Assembly (NCBI GenBank): GCA_020631675.1
Contig: JAHDGT010000083.1
Span: forward strand, 1-12,870
Direction: 5' to 3'
From: Bacteroidota bacterium
Lineage (GTDB): Bacteria > Bacteroidota > Bacteroidia > Chitinophagales > UBA2359
DNA: 12,870 nt
Position 1 is the first letter of the stretch, and the number at the start of each line of letters is the position of its first letter. Position numbers and translations under genes: made by a program. The notes under the pieces were generated by a model. The model was not told where the DNA came from. It worked only from the letters and a program-made list of their open reading frames with translations, and ran no database searches. This document shows, in pieces, positions 6,844 to 12,870 of this stretch.

Positions 6844-6906
6844 GGAAAGCGTTCTTTCATTTTCTGTGTTCCCCCACAACAAATATATACGACATTACAT
6901 ATACCT

Positions 6907-7857
6907 ATGCGTAGAGCAACATTCGGAATCGTAGCTGCCATTGCCGCTTTAGGTGGTTTGGTACTTCGACAGACCAGCAGAGAGACTTCCAGAGAGCAGA
7001 AAGAGCATTTATTCGTCAACGAATATTCTCGCTTCATCGAAGTGGACGGCTACCAAGTACACTATCGTGATCAAGGAAGAGGAGAAGAAACATTAGTACT
7101 TGTACACGGTATCGGCTCTTCTTTACACACATGGGAAGCATGGGTAGAACGTTTATCTGCTCACTACCGTATCATTTCTTTGGATTTACCCGGTTTCGGA
7201 TTGACCGGACCTAAACCCGGCATGGATTATAGCCAGCGTGCTTATAGCAACTTCATGGCTAACTTTCTAACCGCCTTAGGCATTGACAGTTGCCATATGG
7301 CTGGAAATTCTTTGGGTGGCTGGATCACTTGGGGTTTCGCGATCCATTATCCAGAAATGTTAGAAAAAATCATTTTGATAGACGCAGCAGGTTATATGCC
7401 TCAAAAGCTGAATTCTGTCGTATTGAATATGGCGCGAAACCCACTTTTGAGCAAATTATCGGGAGTGGCAAAATCAAGATCCATCGTTCGTCAGACCATG
7501 CGTGAAATCTACGTGGATCATAGCAAAGTGACCAATGAGCTGGTAGAACACTATTACCAACTGACCTTATTGAAAGGCAATAGTAAGTCTTTCGTGAAGT
7601 GCTTGGCTACCAATTTCTGGGAGAACACCCACCTCATTTACCGTGTACAAGCGCCTACCCTTATCTTGTGGGGCGAGTCTGACCGTTGGTTCGGTATGGA
7701 CATGGCACACCGTTTTAAGGAAGACATTCCTAATGCCCAACTCATTTCCTATCCGGGTGTGGGGCATGTACCTATGGAGGAAGCACCTCGTATATCTGCT
7801 GAAGATGCACTCCAGTTTTTACAAGATAAATCTAATCAAGAAGCAAGCAAGGCATAG
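6907..7857 (+). CDS. Alpha/beta-fold hydrolase, membrane-anchored or exported
   Basis: A 316-residue alpha/beta hydrolase. Residues 5-20 are hydrophobic after MRR, suggesting a signal anchor or signal peptide. The fold landmarks are in order: oxyanion loop HGIGSS (67-72), LDLPGFGLT (92-100), nucleophile elbow GNSLGG with Ser135, acid Asp259 in LWGESDRWFG, and His287 in GVGHVPMEEAP. The cap region lies at about 165-240. The Ser-Asp-His triad is complete, so it should be active, probably on an ester or lipid-like substrate; the substrate cannot be read from sequence. It is the first gene of a unit, with rlmB starting three bases after its stop codon. The likely promoter lies in the inverted repeat upstream. 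Confidence 0.88.
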   Translation: MRRATFGIVAAIAALGGLVLRQTSRETSREQKEHLFVNEYSRFIEVDGYQVHYRDQGRGEETLVLVHGIGSSLHTWEAWVERLSAHYRIISLDLPGFGLTGPKPGMDYSQRAYSNFMANFLTALGIDSCHMAGNSLGGWITWGFAIHYPEMLEKIILIDAAGYMPQKLNSVVLNMARNPLLSKLSGVAKSRSIVRQTMREIYVDHSKVTNELVEHYYQLTLLKGNSKSFVKCLATNFWENTHLIYRVQAPTLILWGESDRWFGMDMAHRFKEDIPNAQLISYPGVGHVPMEEAPRISAEDALQFLQDKSNQEASKA

Positions 7858-7860
7858 CAT

Positions 7861-8685
7861 ATGGCAGGATATAATGACCGCCATTCCGCTAGGCGTGGAC
7901 AAGGAGACAGGCAAGCAAAGAGCGAGTTCGCCACACAGAAAGATCAGCTCATCTACGGCAAACATCCCGTTTTAGAAGCTATACGAAGCGGCAAAAGTAT
8001 TGACAAACTTTTCCTACAGCGCAAAGGACATAGTGGGGATGAGACTTGGCAAGAAATCGTCCATCTCAGTAATCAGTTCGAGATACCGACGCAATATGTG
8101 CCTGTACAGAAACTGAATAAACTGTGCAGAAATAACCATCAAGGAGTCGTCGCATTCGCTTCTTTGATCCCTTATTATAGCGTAGAGGATGTTTTATCTT
8201 CTGCCTATGAGTCAGGTGAGCCACCTTTGTTTCTGATTTTGGATCAAGTGACTGATGTGCGCAATTTCGGTTCAATCGCTCGCTCTGCTGCTTGCGGAGG
8301 GGCACACGGCATCATCGTACCCGCTAAAGGTAGTGCTGCCATCAATGCGGAAGCCATTAAAACATCTGCTGGTGCGCTTAATGATATTCCCGTTTGCAAG
8401 GTTCGCTTTTTGATCGATAGCATTGAGTATTTACAGAGCAATGGTCTGCAAGTGGTAGCCAGTACCTTAGATGAGAGCCTACCGGTACAGGAACTCGACC
8501 TCACTATACCCACTGCGATCATTATGGGTTCGGAAGATAAAGGCGTGTCGCCTAAATATTTGGAGGCCGCCAACCAAGCTTTCCGTATACCGATGTCGGG
8601 TAAAGTGGATTCTTATAATGTTTCTGTTGCTTCGGGTATTGTGCTTTATGAGGCTTTACGGCAGCGGATGGCTTTAGGTTCTTGA
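7861..8685 (+). CDS. rlmB: 23S rRNA (guanosine-2'-O-)-methyltransferase RlmB (SpoU/TrmH family)
   Basis: A 274-residue SPOUT methyltransferase. Residues 1-29 are a basic tail. LIYGKHPVLEAI (30-41) starts the RNA-binding substrate domain, and NNHQGVVAF (91-99) ends it. The trefoil-knot domain has the three SpoU motifs: DQVTDVRNFGSIARSA (128-143), IMGSEDKGVS (221-230), and IPMSGKVDSYNVSVASGIVLYE (starting at 243). In E. coli RlmB methylates the 2'-O of G2251 in the peptidyl-transferase loop, using SAM. Related TrmH-family enzymes with other rRNA targets cannot be fully excluded, but the start and length fit RlmB. The gap to the hydrolase gene is 3 bases and to sbcD 11 bases, so co-transcription is likely. 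Confidence 0.9.
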   Translation: MAGYNDRHSARRGQGDRQAKSEFATQKDQLIYGKHPVLEAIRSGKSIDKLFLQRKGHSGDETWQEIVHLSNQFEIPTQYVPVQKLNKLCRNNHQGVVAFASLIPYYSVEDVLSSAYESGEPPLFLILDQVTDVRNFGSIARSAACGGAHGIIVPAKGSAAINAEAIKTSAGALNDIPVCKVRFLIDSIEYLQSNGLQVVASTLDESLPVQELDLTIPTAIIMGSEDKGVSPKYLEAANQAFRIPMSGKVDSYNVSVASGIVLYEALRQRMALGS

Positions 8686-8696
8686 TATACCTCCCC

Positions 8697-9917
8697 ATGA
8701 AAATCCTCCACACCGCAGACTGGCATTTAGGACAACGCTTTTGCGATCGATCCCGACAAGAAGAGCATCAAGCTTTTCTGAACTGGTTATTATTGCTCAT
8801 GGAGCAAGAACGCCCCGATGCCCTGATCGTAGCAGGTGATATTTTTGATACGGGCAGTCCGCCCAGCAAAGCACAATCCTTATACTACAACTTCTTGGTA
8901 AAATGTCAAGGACTTTGTAAAAACATCATCATCACGGGCGGTAATCACGACTCTCCAAGCACTTTAGAAGCACCGCGTACCCTCTTACAAGCCTTGAACA
9001 TACAAGTAGTGGGCAGTGTATTTGAAGACCTCAATAAGCAGATCATTCCTGTTTACAGTAGTGAAGATGCTGTTATCGGTGCTGTTGGCGCTGTTCCCTT
9101 TTTACGAGACAGAGACATTAGAAATGCAGTAGCGGGTGAAGAAAATTCAGAACGGGTAGCACGCATCAAAGCGGGTATCAAAGCACACTATGAAGCCATC
9201 ACCGAACTCCTCCTCCCCTACAAGGAAAAAGGACTGCCTATTCTTTGCACCGGACATCTTTTCGCCGCTGGTGTTAGTCCCTCAGATAGCGAAAGGGAAA
9301 TCCACATCGGTAACCTTGGAAATGTCACTGCCGATAGCTTTCCTGCTGATCTGGACTATGTGGCTTTGGGGCACATCCACAAACCGCAAGTTGTGGGTAA
9401 GAAAGAACACATTCGCTACAGCGGTTCTCCCATACCACTGAGCTTTAGCGAACGGAAGGATAAAAAGCAAGTGCTGATCGTCAATTTTGAAGATGGGCAA
9501 TTGGCTACGATCACCCCACATCAAGTACCTTGCTACCGACAACTTAAACGCATCAAAGGAGATGTGGAGAAAGTGAAACAGCTACTACTCAGCTTTCCGG
9601 ATACCTTAAGCGATGGCCAACTCACCACTTGGGCAGAGATCATCGTTCAAGTAGACCGCTACCACCCCAGCTTAGATGCCGATGTGAGAAATTGGGCAGC
9701 AGGTAAAGCACTTGAGATACTAGCCGTAAGGTTGGAATACCTCCAACAAGCGCAATCGCTTAACGAACAGCTAGCGCAAAATAAAAACTTAGAAGACCTG
9801 AGTGTGCAAGAAGTATTTGAAAAACGCTTAGACAGCAAAGGCTTGGAAGGTGAAGCACGAAGCAATATCCAACATACCTTTAATGAGTTGTTGGATTGGA
9901 TGAGGGAGCGGGACTAA
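8697..9917 (+). CDS. sbcD: Exonuclease SbcCD, nuclease subunit SbcD
   Basis: A 406-residue Mre11/SbcD-type nuclease. The start is ATG 8697, giving the family's usual MKILHTADWHLG; a TTG at 8682 would add five residues and overlap the rlmB stop. The phosphoesterase motifs are complete: DWHLG (Asp8, His10), GDIFDTG (Asp48), GGNHDSP (Asn83, His84), TGHLF (His187) and GHIHKP (His226, His228). RYSGSPIPLSFSE follows, as is typical, then a C-terminal domain that in the family contacts SbcC. With its ATPase partner SbcC it trims hairpins and blocked DNA ends. Oddly, no sbcC follows: the gene ends at a terminator and the next gene is a methyltransferase. The partner must be elsewhere or absent. Confidence 0.92.
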   Translation: MKILHTADWHLGQRFCDRSRQEEHQAFLNWLLLLMEQERPDALIVAGDIFDTGSPPSKAQSLYYNFLVKCQGLCKNIIITGGNHDSPSTLEAPRTLLQALNIQVVGSVFEDLNKQIIPVYSSEDAVIGAVGAVPFLRDRDIRNAVAGEENSERVARIKAGIKAHYEAITELLLPYKEKGLPILCTGHLFAAGVSPSDSEREIHIGNLGNVTADSFPADLDYVALGHIHKPQVVGKKEHIRYSGSPIPLSFSERKDKKQVLIVNFEDGQLATITPHQVPCYRQLKRIKGDVEKVKQLLLSFPDTLSDGQLTTWAEIIVQVDRYHPSLDADVRNWAAGKALEILAVRLEYLQQAQSLNEQLAQNKNLEDLSVQEVFEKRLDSKGLEGEARSNIQHTFNELLDWMRERD

Positions 9918-9934
9918 TGTGCCGATGTATGTCC

Positions 9935-9985
9935 GATGGACTCACGTCCATCGCTGTGGTATACCGTCCCTTTGGGACTTTTTTT
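9935..9985 (+). repeat. REP-like double hairpin, second hairpin a terminator
   Basis: Hairpin 1 is gatggac-tcac-gtccatc (9935-9952). Hairpin 2 is gtccc-ttt-gggac (9966-9978), followed by seven Ts (9979-9985), and should act as the terminator of the hydrolase-rlmB-sbcD unit. Paired gtcc-rich hairpins of this kind are reminiscent of dispersed palindromic repeats in Bacteroidota and cyanobacteria. No second copy is seen in this window. Confidence 0.7.
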
Positions 9986-10072
9986 GCCAATGTGCTAATT
10001 TGAAAATATAATCGTTACCGGTAGTTTAACGTTCATAATTATCAAATTGACTCATTTTCAAATTGACTCATT
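9986..10072. repeat. Octamer-periodic direct and inverted repeats upstream of the methyltransferase
   Basis: tcaaattgactcatt occurs twice, at 10042-10056 and 10058-10072, a tandem repeat of period 16 built from two 8-base words. The opposite-strand version, atgtgctaatttgaaaat, lies at about 9990-10007 and matches at most positions, forming a loose inverted repeat around the 30-odd bases between. It ends four bases before the methyltransferase ATG at 10077, so it would be in the leader or promoter. Confidence 0.7.
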
Positions 10073-10076
10073 GATT

Positions 10077-11048
10077 ATGAAATACACTTGCAACTACTGC
10101 CGATCCACGAACAGTAGTTTTCAATATAAAACCTACGATACCTTACACACCCCCTACCACATCAGGCAGTGTTCAGATTGCCGTGCTTACTTCTTAGCCC
10201 CCCACCCTACGCCAGATCAATTGTCCGTTGCTTATCAAGACGACTACTACGGGGAAGGAGAAAGCAAATTCAACCCCATAGTAGAAAAAGTAGTTGATTT
10301 CTTTAGAGGGCGTAGAGCTAAAGCCATTACCAAACACCTCCCGCAGCCCAGTGCCCAACAAGAAGTACGCATACTCGACATTGGCTGTGGCAATGGACGT
10401 TTTTTAGATTACCTGCAAAGAGAAAGCCCCTACATTAAAGGCTATGGGGTAGAGCTTCCCGGCAAACAAGCCCAAAGAGCGGAAAAGCTATTGGGGGATC
10501 GACTAAAGATCGGCCCGCTACAAGTGGATGATTTCCCCACACAGCATTTTCATGCCATTACTATGGTGCATGTCTTCGAACACCTACCCAACCCCAAAGA
10601 AATATTGAAAATCGCCCATCAACTGCTAAAACCTGGTGGTATTTTGGTCTTATATCTCCCTAATGCGGGCAGTTTTCAGGCGAACCTTTTCAAAGGCGAA
10701 TGGCTGCACTGGGATCCCCCTCGTCATTTATTTCTGTTCTCGCCACAAGACTGTGTAGATCAATTATCAGTAGCTGGTTTCCAATTACTCAAAGAGTCGC
10801 ATTTTAATACCGAGTACAATCCCTTCGGCTTTCAGCAAAGTATCTTAAATCGTTTTTCTAAAGATCGGGAAGTACTCTACGAATACCTCAAAGGCAATCA
10901 GCCCTATATGGAAGGCCGCTCTAAATGGAATTTGCGTTTACAAGATGCTTTCTTTAAACTCAGTTTCCCGCTATTTATTGGCGTGGATATACTCAGCTCT
11001 ACCTTTAGGAAAGGAGCCACTTATACAATGGTTTTCAAGAAGTCGTAA
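10077..11048 (+). CDS. Class I SAM-dependent methyltransferase with N-terminal Cys4 zinc ribbon
   Basis: A 323-residue methyltransferase. It begins MKYTCNYC, with a CxxC (Cys5, Cys8) and a second CxxC (Cys32, Cys35) suggesting a small zinc ribbon. The SAM-binding fold follows: motif I ILDIGCGNGRF (99-109), VHVFEHLPNP (164-173), and LLKPGGILVLYLPN (183-196). HWDPPRHLFLFS (211-222) is a signature shared with methyltransferases often found in surface-polysaccharide or small-molecule clusters. The acceptor cannot be predicted, and no glycosyltransferases are adjacent. An in-frame TTG at 10047 would extend the protein through the direct repeats, so ATG 10077 is preferred. It is probably monocistronic, between the upstream terminator and the one at 11208-11248. 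Confidence 0.85.
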   Translation: MKYTCNYCRSTNSSFQYKTYDTLHTPYHIRQCSDCRAYFLAPHPTPDQLSVAYQDDYYGEGESKFNPIVEKVVDFFRGRRAKAITKHLPQPSAQQEVRILDIGCGNGRFLDYLQRESPYIKGYGVELPGKQAQRAEKLLGDRLKIGPLQVDDFPTQHFHAITMVHVFEHLPNPKEILKIAHQLLKPGGILVLYLPNAGSFQANLFKGEWLHWDPPRHLFLFSPQDCVDQLSVAGFQLLKESHFNTEYNPFGFQQSILNRFSKDREVLYEYLKGNQPYMEGRSKWNLRLQDAFFKLSFPLFIGVDILSSTFRKGATYTMVFKKS

Positions 11049-11065
11049 TTGATAAAATTTGCTGA

Positions 11066-11181
11066 CCACAAAGAACGAAGTACACTAAGAAACACAAAGC
11101 TGTTTTCTTCTAACTGAACCACTTTAGCCACATTCGCTAAACCAAATCTTCGTGAAACTTCGTGCTCTTCTTTCTTCGTGG
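11066..11181. repeat. Imperfect CACAAAG-type inverted repeat
   Basis: The arm at 11066-11099 (ccacaaagaacgaag start) and the reverse complement of 11148-11181 match at about 25 of 34 positions. It follows the methyltransferase stop codon and precedes the shared terminator. Its aaacacaaag word also appears in the inverted repeat at 6829-6838. Function is unknown; it may be a degenerate dispersed repeat. Confidence 0.5.
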
Positions 11182-11207
11182 CTACTTGAATGGGCATTTA
11201 TTAATAC

Positions 11208-11248
11208 AAAAACCCCTTTGCACAACAATGTCGTACAAAGGGGTTTTT
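11208..11248. terminator. Bidirectional terminator between the methyltransferase gene and metK
   Basis: aaaaacccctttg (11208-11220) and caaaggggttttt (11236-11248) form a perfect 13-bp stem with a 15-base loop. The T-run on one strand and A-run on the other suit termination of both convergent transcripts. Confidence 0.88.
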
Positions 11249-11271
11249 ATTTGGTAAGACAGACCACTCTG

Positions 11272-11306
11272 GTCTCATGTCTCGAGTCTCAAATCTCGTG
11301 TCTAAT
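11272..11306 (+). repeat. Solitary heptamer tandem array after metK
   Basis: Five 7-base units: gtctcat, gtctcga, gtctcaa, atctcgt, gtctaat. It starts inside a short palindrome (agacca-ctc-tggtct, 11261-11275) and ends 6 bases from the metK stop codon. The unit order matches the array at 12796-12830 at 30 of 35 positions. The hairpin modules that flank the other arrays are missing here. Confidence 0.8.
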
Positions 11307-11312
11307 AAAAAA

Positions 11313-12557
11313 TCACATCCCAAAAGCCGCTTTCAAGGCATCTACATGATCCAGCTTCTCCCAAGCAAAGAACTCTAAACCATCTTTGGTTTCAGGCGTT
11401 CGACCCATATGTCCGTAAGCCGCTGAAGATTCGAAGATAGGCGACTTCAATTTTAGTCTGCGAACGATCGCACTTGGGCGCATGTCGAATACCTCCTTCA
11501 CTTTCGCACCGATCTGCGCATCATTCAGCTCTACTTTAGCCGTACCATAAGTGTTCACATAAACCCCAACAGGTTCCGCTACACCGATCGCATAAGCCAC
11601 TTGTACCAATACCTGATCCGCTAAACCAGCCGCTACCATATTCTTAGCGATGTGACGCGTAGCATAAGCCGCCGAGCGATCCACCTTAGAAGAATCCTTA
11701 CCGCTAAAAGCACCACCACCGTGCGCGCCCTTACCACCATAAGTATCCACAATGATCTTACGACCCGTTAAGCCTGTATCACCATGCGGGCCACCGATCA
11801 CGAACTTACCCGTAGGGTTCACCAAATAGCGAATGTCTTCACCGAACAAAGCCTGTACACGAGCGGGTAATTGCGCCTTCACACGAGGCACTAAATGTGC
11901 TACTACATCATCATGAATTTGCTGCTGCATTTCAGCATCCGCGGCCGCTTGGTCTTTGCCCTCGCCCGCCAGAACGAACTCATCATGCTGCGTAGAGATC
12001 ACGATCGTATCTACTCGCAAAGGCTGATCATCATCGCCATACTCTACCGTTACTTGCGATTTAGAATCCGGACGCAAATAAGTCATCACCTCCCCTTCTC
12101 TTCTGATCGCCGCCAGCTCTTGTAACAATCTGTGCGATAGATCCAAAGCCAAAGGCATGTAATTGTCCGTCTCGTTGGTCGCATAGCCGAACATCATACC
12201 CTGATCACCAGCACCCTGATCATCATCAGACGCACGCTCTACCCCACGGTTAATATCCGCCGATTGCTCGTGCAATGCCGAGATGATACCACAACTCGCC
12301 GCATCAAACTGATACTCACTCTTATTGTAGCCAATGCGGTCAATTACACGGCGCGCCACTTTCTGCACATCCACATAAGCACTGCTTTTCACCTCGCCGC
12401 TGATCACCACCAAACCCGTGGTCACCAATGTCTCACAAGCCACTTTCGACTCAGGATCCTGGCGTAAAAATTCGTCTAAGATCGCATCAGAAATCTGATC
12501 CGCCACTTTATCTGGATGTCCCTCAGAAACGGACTCCGAAGTAAATACGTAAGGCAT
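11313..12557 (-). CDS. metK: S-adenosylmethionine synthetase (methionine adenosyltransferase)
   Basis: A 414-residue full-length MetK, which makes S-adenosylmethionine, phosphate and diphosphate from methionine and ATP in the cytoplasm. Landmarks: SEGHPDK (11-17) at the ATP site, DDQGAGDQGMMFGYA (112-126, the family signature), GGPHGDTGLTGRK (255-267), and the glycine-rich loop GGGAFSGKDSSKVDRSAAY (starting at 280). The start at 12557 gives the typical MPYVFTSESVSEGH opening. It is transcribed alone, with a TATCTTTG promoter box about 40 bases upstream and a shared terminator downstream. It supplies the cofactor for the two SAM-dependent methyltransferases in this window, as for all others in the cell. 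No missing residues or oddities are seen. Confidence 0.97.
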   Translation of the reverse strand: MPYVFTSESVSEGHPDKVADQISDAILDEFLRQDPESKVACETLVTTGLVVISGEVKSSAYVDVQKVARRVIDRIGYNKSEYQFDAASCGIISALHEQSADINRGVERASDDDQGAGDQGMMFGYATNETDNYMPLALDLSHRLLQELAAIRREGEVMTYLRPDSKSQVTVEYGDDDQPLRVDTIVISTQHDEFVLAGEGKDQAAADAEMQQQIHDDVVAHLVPRVKAQLPARVQALFGEDIRYLVNPTGKFVIGGPHGDTGLTGRKIIVDTYGGKGAHGGGAFSGKDSSKVDRSAAYATRHIAKNMVAAGLADQVLVQVAYAIGVAEPVGVYVNTYGTAKVELNDAQIGAKVKEVFDMRPSAIVRRLKLKSPIFESSAAYGHMGRTPETKDGLEFFAWEKLDHVDALKAAFGM

Positions 12558-12595
12558 TGCGCTTCGCTTTCAGTAATGAAAATTTAAATAGAGCG

Positions 12596-12603
12596 CAAAG
12601 ATA
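12596..12603 (-). promoter_or_regulatory. -7 promoter box of metK
   Basis: On the minus strand TATCTTTG matches TAnnTTTG exactly and would give a leader of about 30 bases. The nearest -33 candidate, TTTG (complement of 12630-12633), is 26 bp away, slightly beyond the usual 17-23. No SAM-type riboswitch is apparent in so short a leader. Confidence 0.5.
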
Positions 12604-12731
12604 AGAAATGCATTAACAGAAATTTCTATCAAAATTCAAAATTCAGACATTCGAAAGCAAATCATTGTAGCGGCGCTGCTTGCCTGCGCCTTTCCTCCCT
12701 TTTGAATTGATTGATTCATCATTATGTAGAG

Positions 12732-12870
12732 GGCGCATACCCGCAATAAATGCCTGCGCTGATCACTCTAAATAAGATCGCCGCACAGCAGATAATTCTC
12801 ATGTCTCGAGTCTCACATCTCGGGTCTCAAAAAGCGCAAGCTTTTACTGCGGGTACCGGGCTATCCGTTC
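12732..12870 (-). repeat. Composite intergenic repeat, copy 2 (inverted, may continue past edge)
   Basis: Read on the minus strand from 12870, it gives gaacggatagcccg (14 of 14 identical to copy 1), cgcagt, a hairpin aaaagc-ttgc-gctttt (12830-12845), a heptamer array (12796-12830), a spacer of about 30 bases, and cagcgcaggcatttattgcg plus tatgcgccc (about 12735-12765). Order and spacing follow copy 1 at 2237-2389. The window stops exactly where the GGATAGCCCG box ends, so any partner of the nested stem-loop seen beside copy 1 would lie outside. Confidence 0.65.
12796..12830 (+). repeat. Heptamer tandem array in composite repeat copy 2
   Basis: Five 7-base units: ttctcat, gtctcga, gtctcac, atctcgg, gtctcaa. 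Same unit order as the solitary array at 11272-11306, and the same unit type (reverse complement) as 2283-2312. Confidence 0.85.

Larger units (their letters stand above)
12558..12870. other. 313-bp intergenic region upstream of metK
   Basis: It holds the metK promoter (12558-12640), a small GC hairpin ggcgc/gcgcc (12672-12676 with 12686-12690), and then the second copy of the composite repeat up to the window edge. No open frame with protein-like features is seen. Confidence 0.7.

Noticed and set aside
8682..8696. TTG start for sbcD
   Set aside because: It overlaps the rlmB stop codon, and ATG 8697 gives the conserved MKILHTADWHLG start of the family.
10047..10076. TTG start for the methyltransferase
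   Set aside because: The added residues are a translation of the direct repeats; ATG 10077 directly precedes the Cys4 motif.
11152..11349. Plus-strand open frame of 65 codons
   Set aside because: It runs through the terminator hairpin and the heptamer array and into metK; no coding signs.
12558..12595. SAM riboswitch in the metK leader
   Set aside because: The predicted leader is only about 30 bases and shows no multi-stem structure.

Overview
The window looks like a chromosomal segment of a Bacteroidota bacterium, possibly from the Saprospirales/Chitinophagales side, though rank below phylum is a guess. The signs are promoter-like TAnnTTTG -7 boxes, gene starts without Shine-Dalgarno sequences, a secreted pappalysin-like metalloprotease with the multi-domain build typical of type IX secretion cargo, a DUF349 repeat protein, and intergenic DNA rich in small palindromic and tandem repeats. 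No rRNA, tRNA, CRISPR array, transposase or prophage gene is visible.

Layout. 1-1865 (-): the N-terminal 621 codons of a secreted M43-type metalloprotease that runs off the left edge. 1866-2590: a 725-bp gene-free region holding a nested stem-loop element, a heptamer tandem array and a composite repeat. 2591-4445 (+): a DUF349 repeat protein gene split by a frameshift at about 3455-3464, followed by a strong terminator. 4654-6033 (+): two exported proteins, one DUF1036-like and one unknown. 6034-6756 (-): an AbiV/HEPN-like protein that meets the previous gene tail to tail with no gap. 6757-6906: a divergent promoter region containing a perfect 20-bp inverted repeat. 6907-9917 (+): a tight three-gene unit of alpha/beta hydrolase, RlmB (23S rRNA 2'-O-methyltransferase) and SbcD nuclease, closed by a REP-like double hairpin and terminator. 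10077-11048 (+): a Cys4/SAM-dependent methyltransferase. 11049-11312: a terminator between convergent genes and a second heptamer array. 11313-12557 (-): metK, SAM synthetase. 12558-12870: the metK promoter, then a second, inverted copy of the composite repeat.

Gene relationships. MetK makes the methyl donor used by both RlmB and the 10077 methyltransferase, but this is general metabolism and not evidence of one pathway. The genes are mostly housekeeping or envelope/secreted functions, with one possible phage-defence gene (AbiV-like).

The most unusual content is non-coding. Two inverted copies of a roughly 140-155-bp composite repeat (2237-2389 and 12732-12870) share the module order GGATAGCCCG box, small hairpin, heptamer array, spacer and second palindromic module. 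The small hairpin shows a compensatory base-pair change between copies. A solitary heptamer array with the same unit order as one copy lies just after metK. All assignments come from reading the sequence; no database search was possible.
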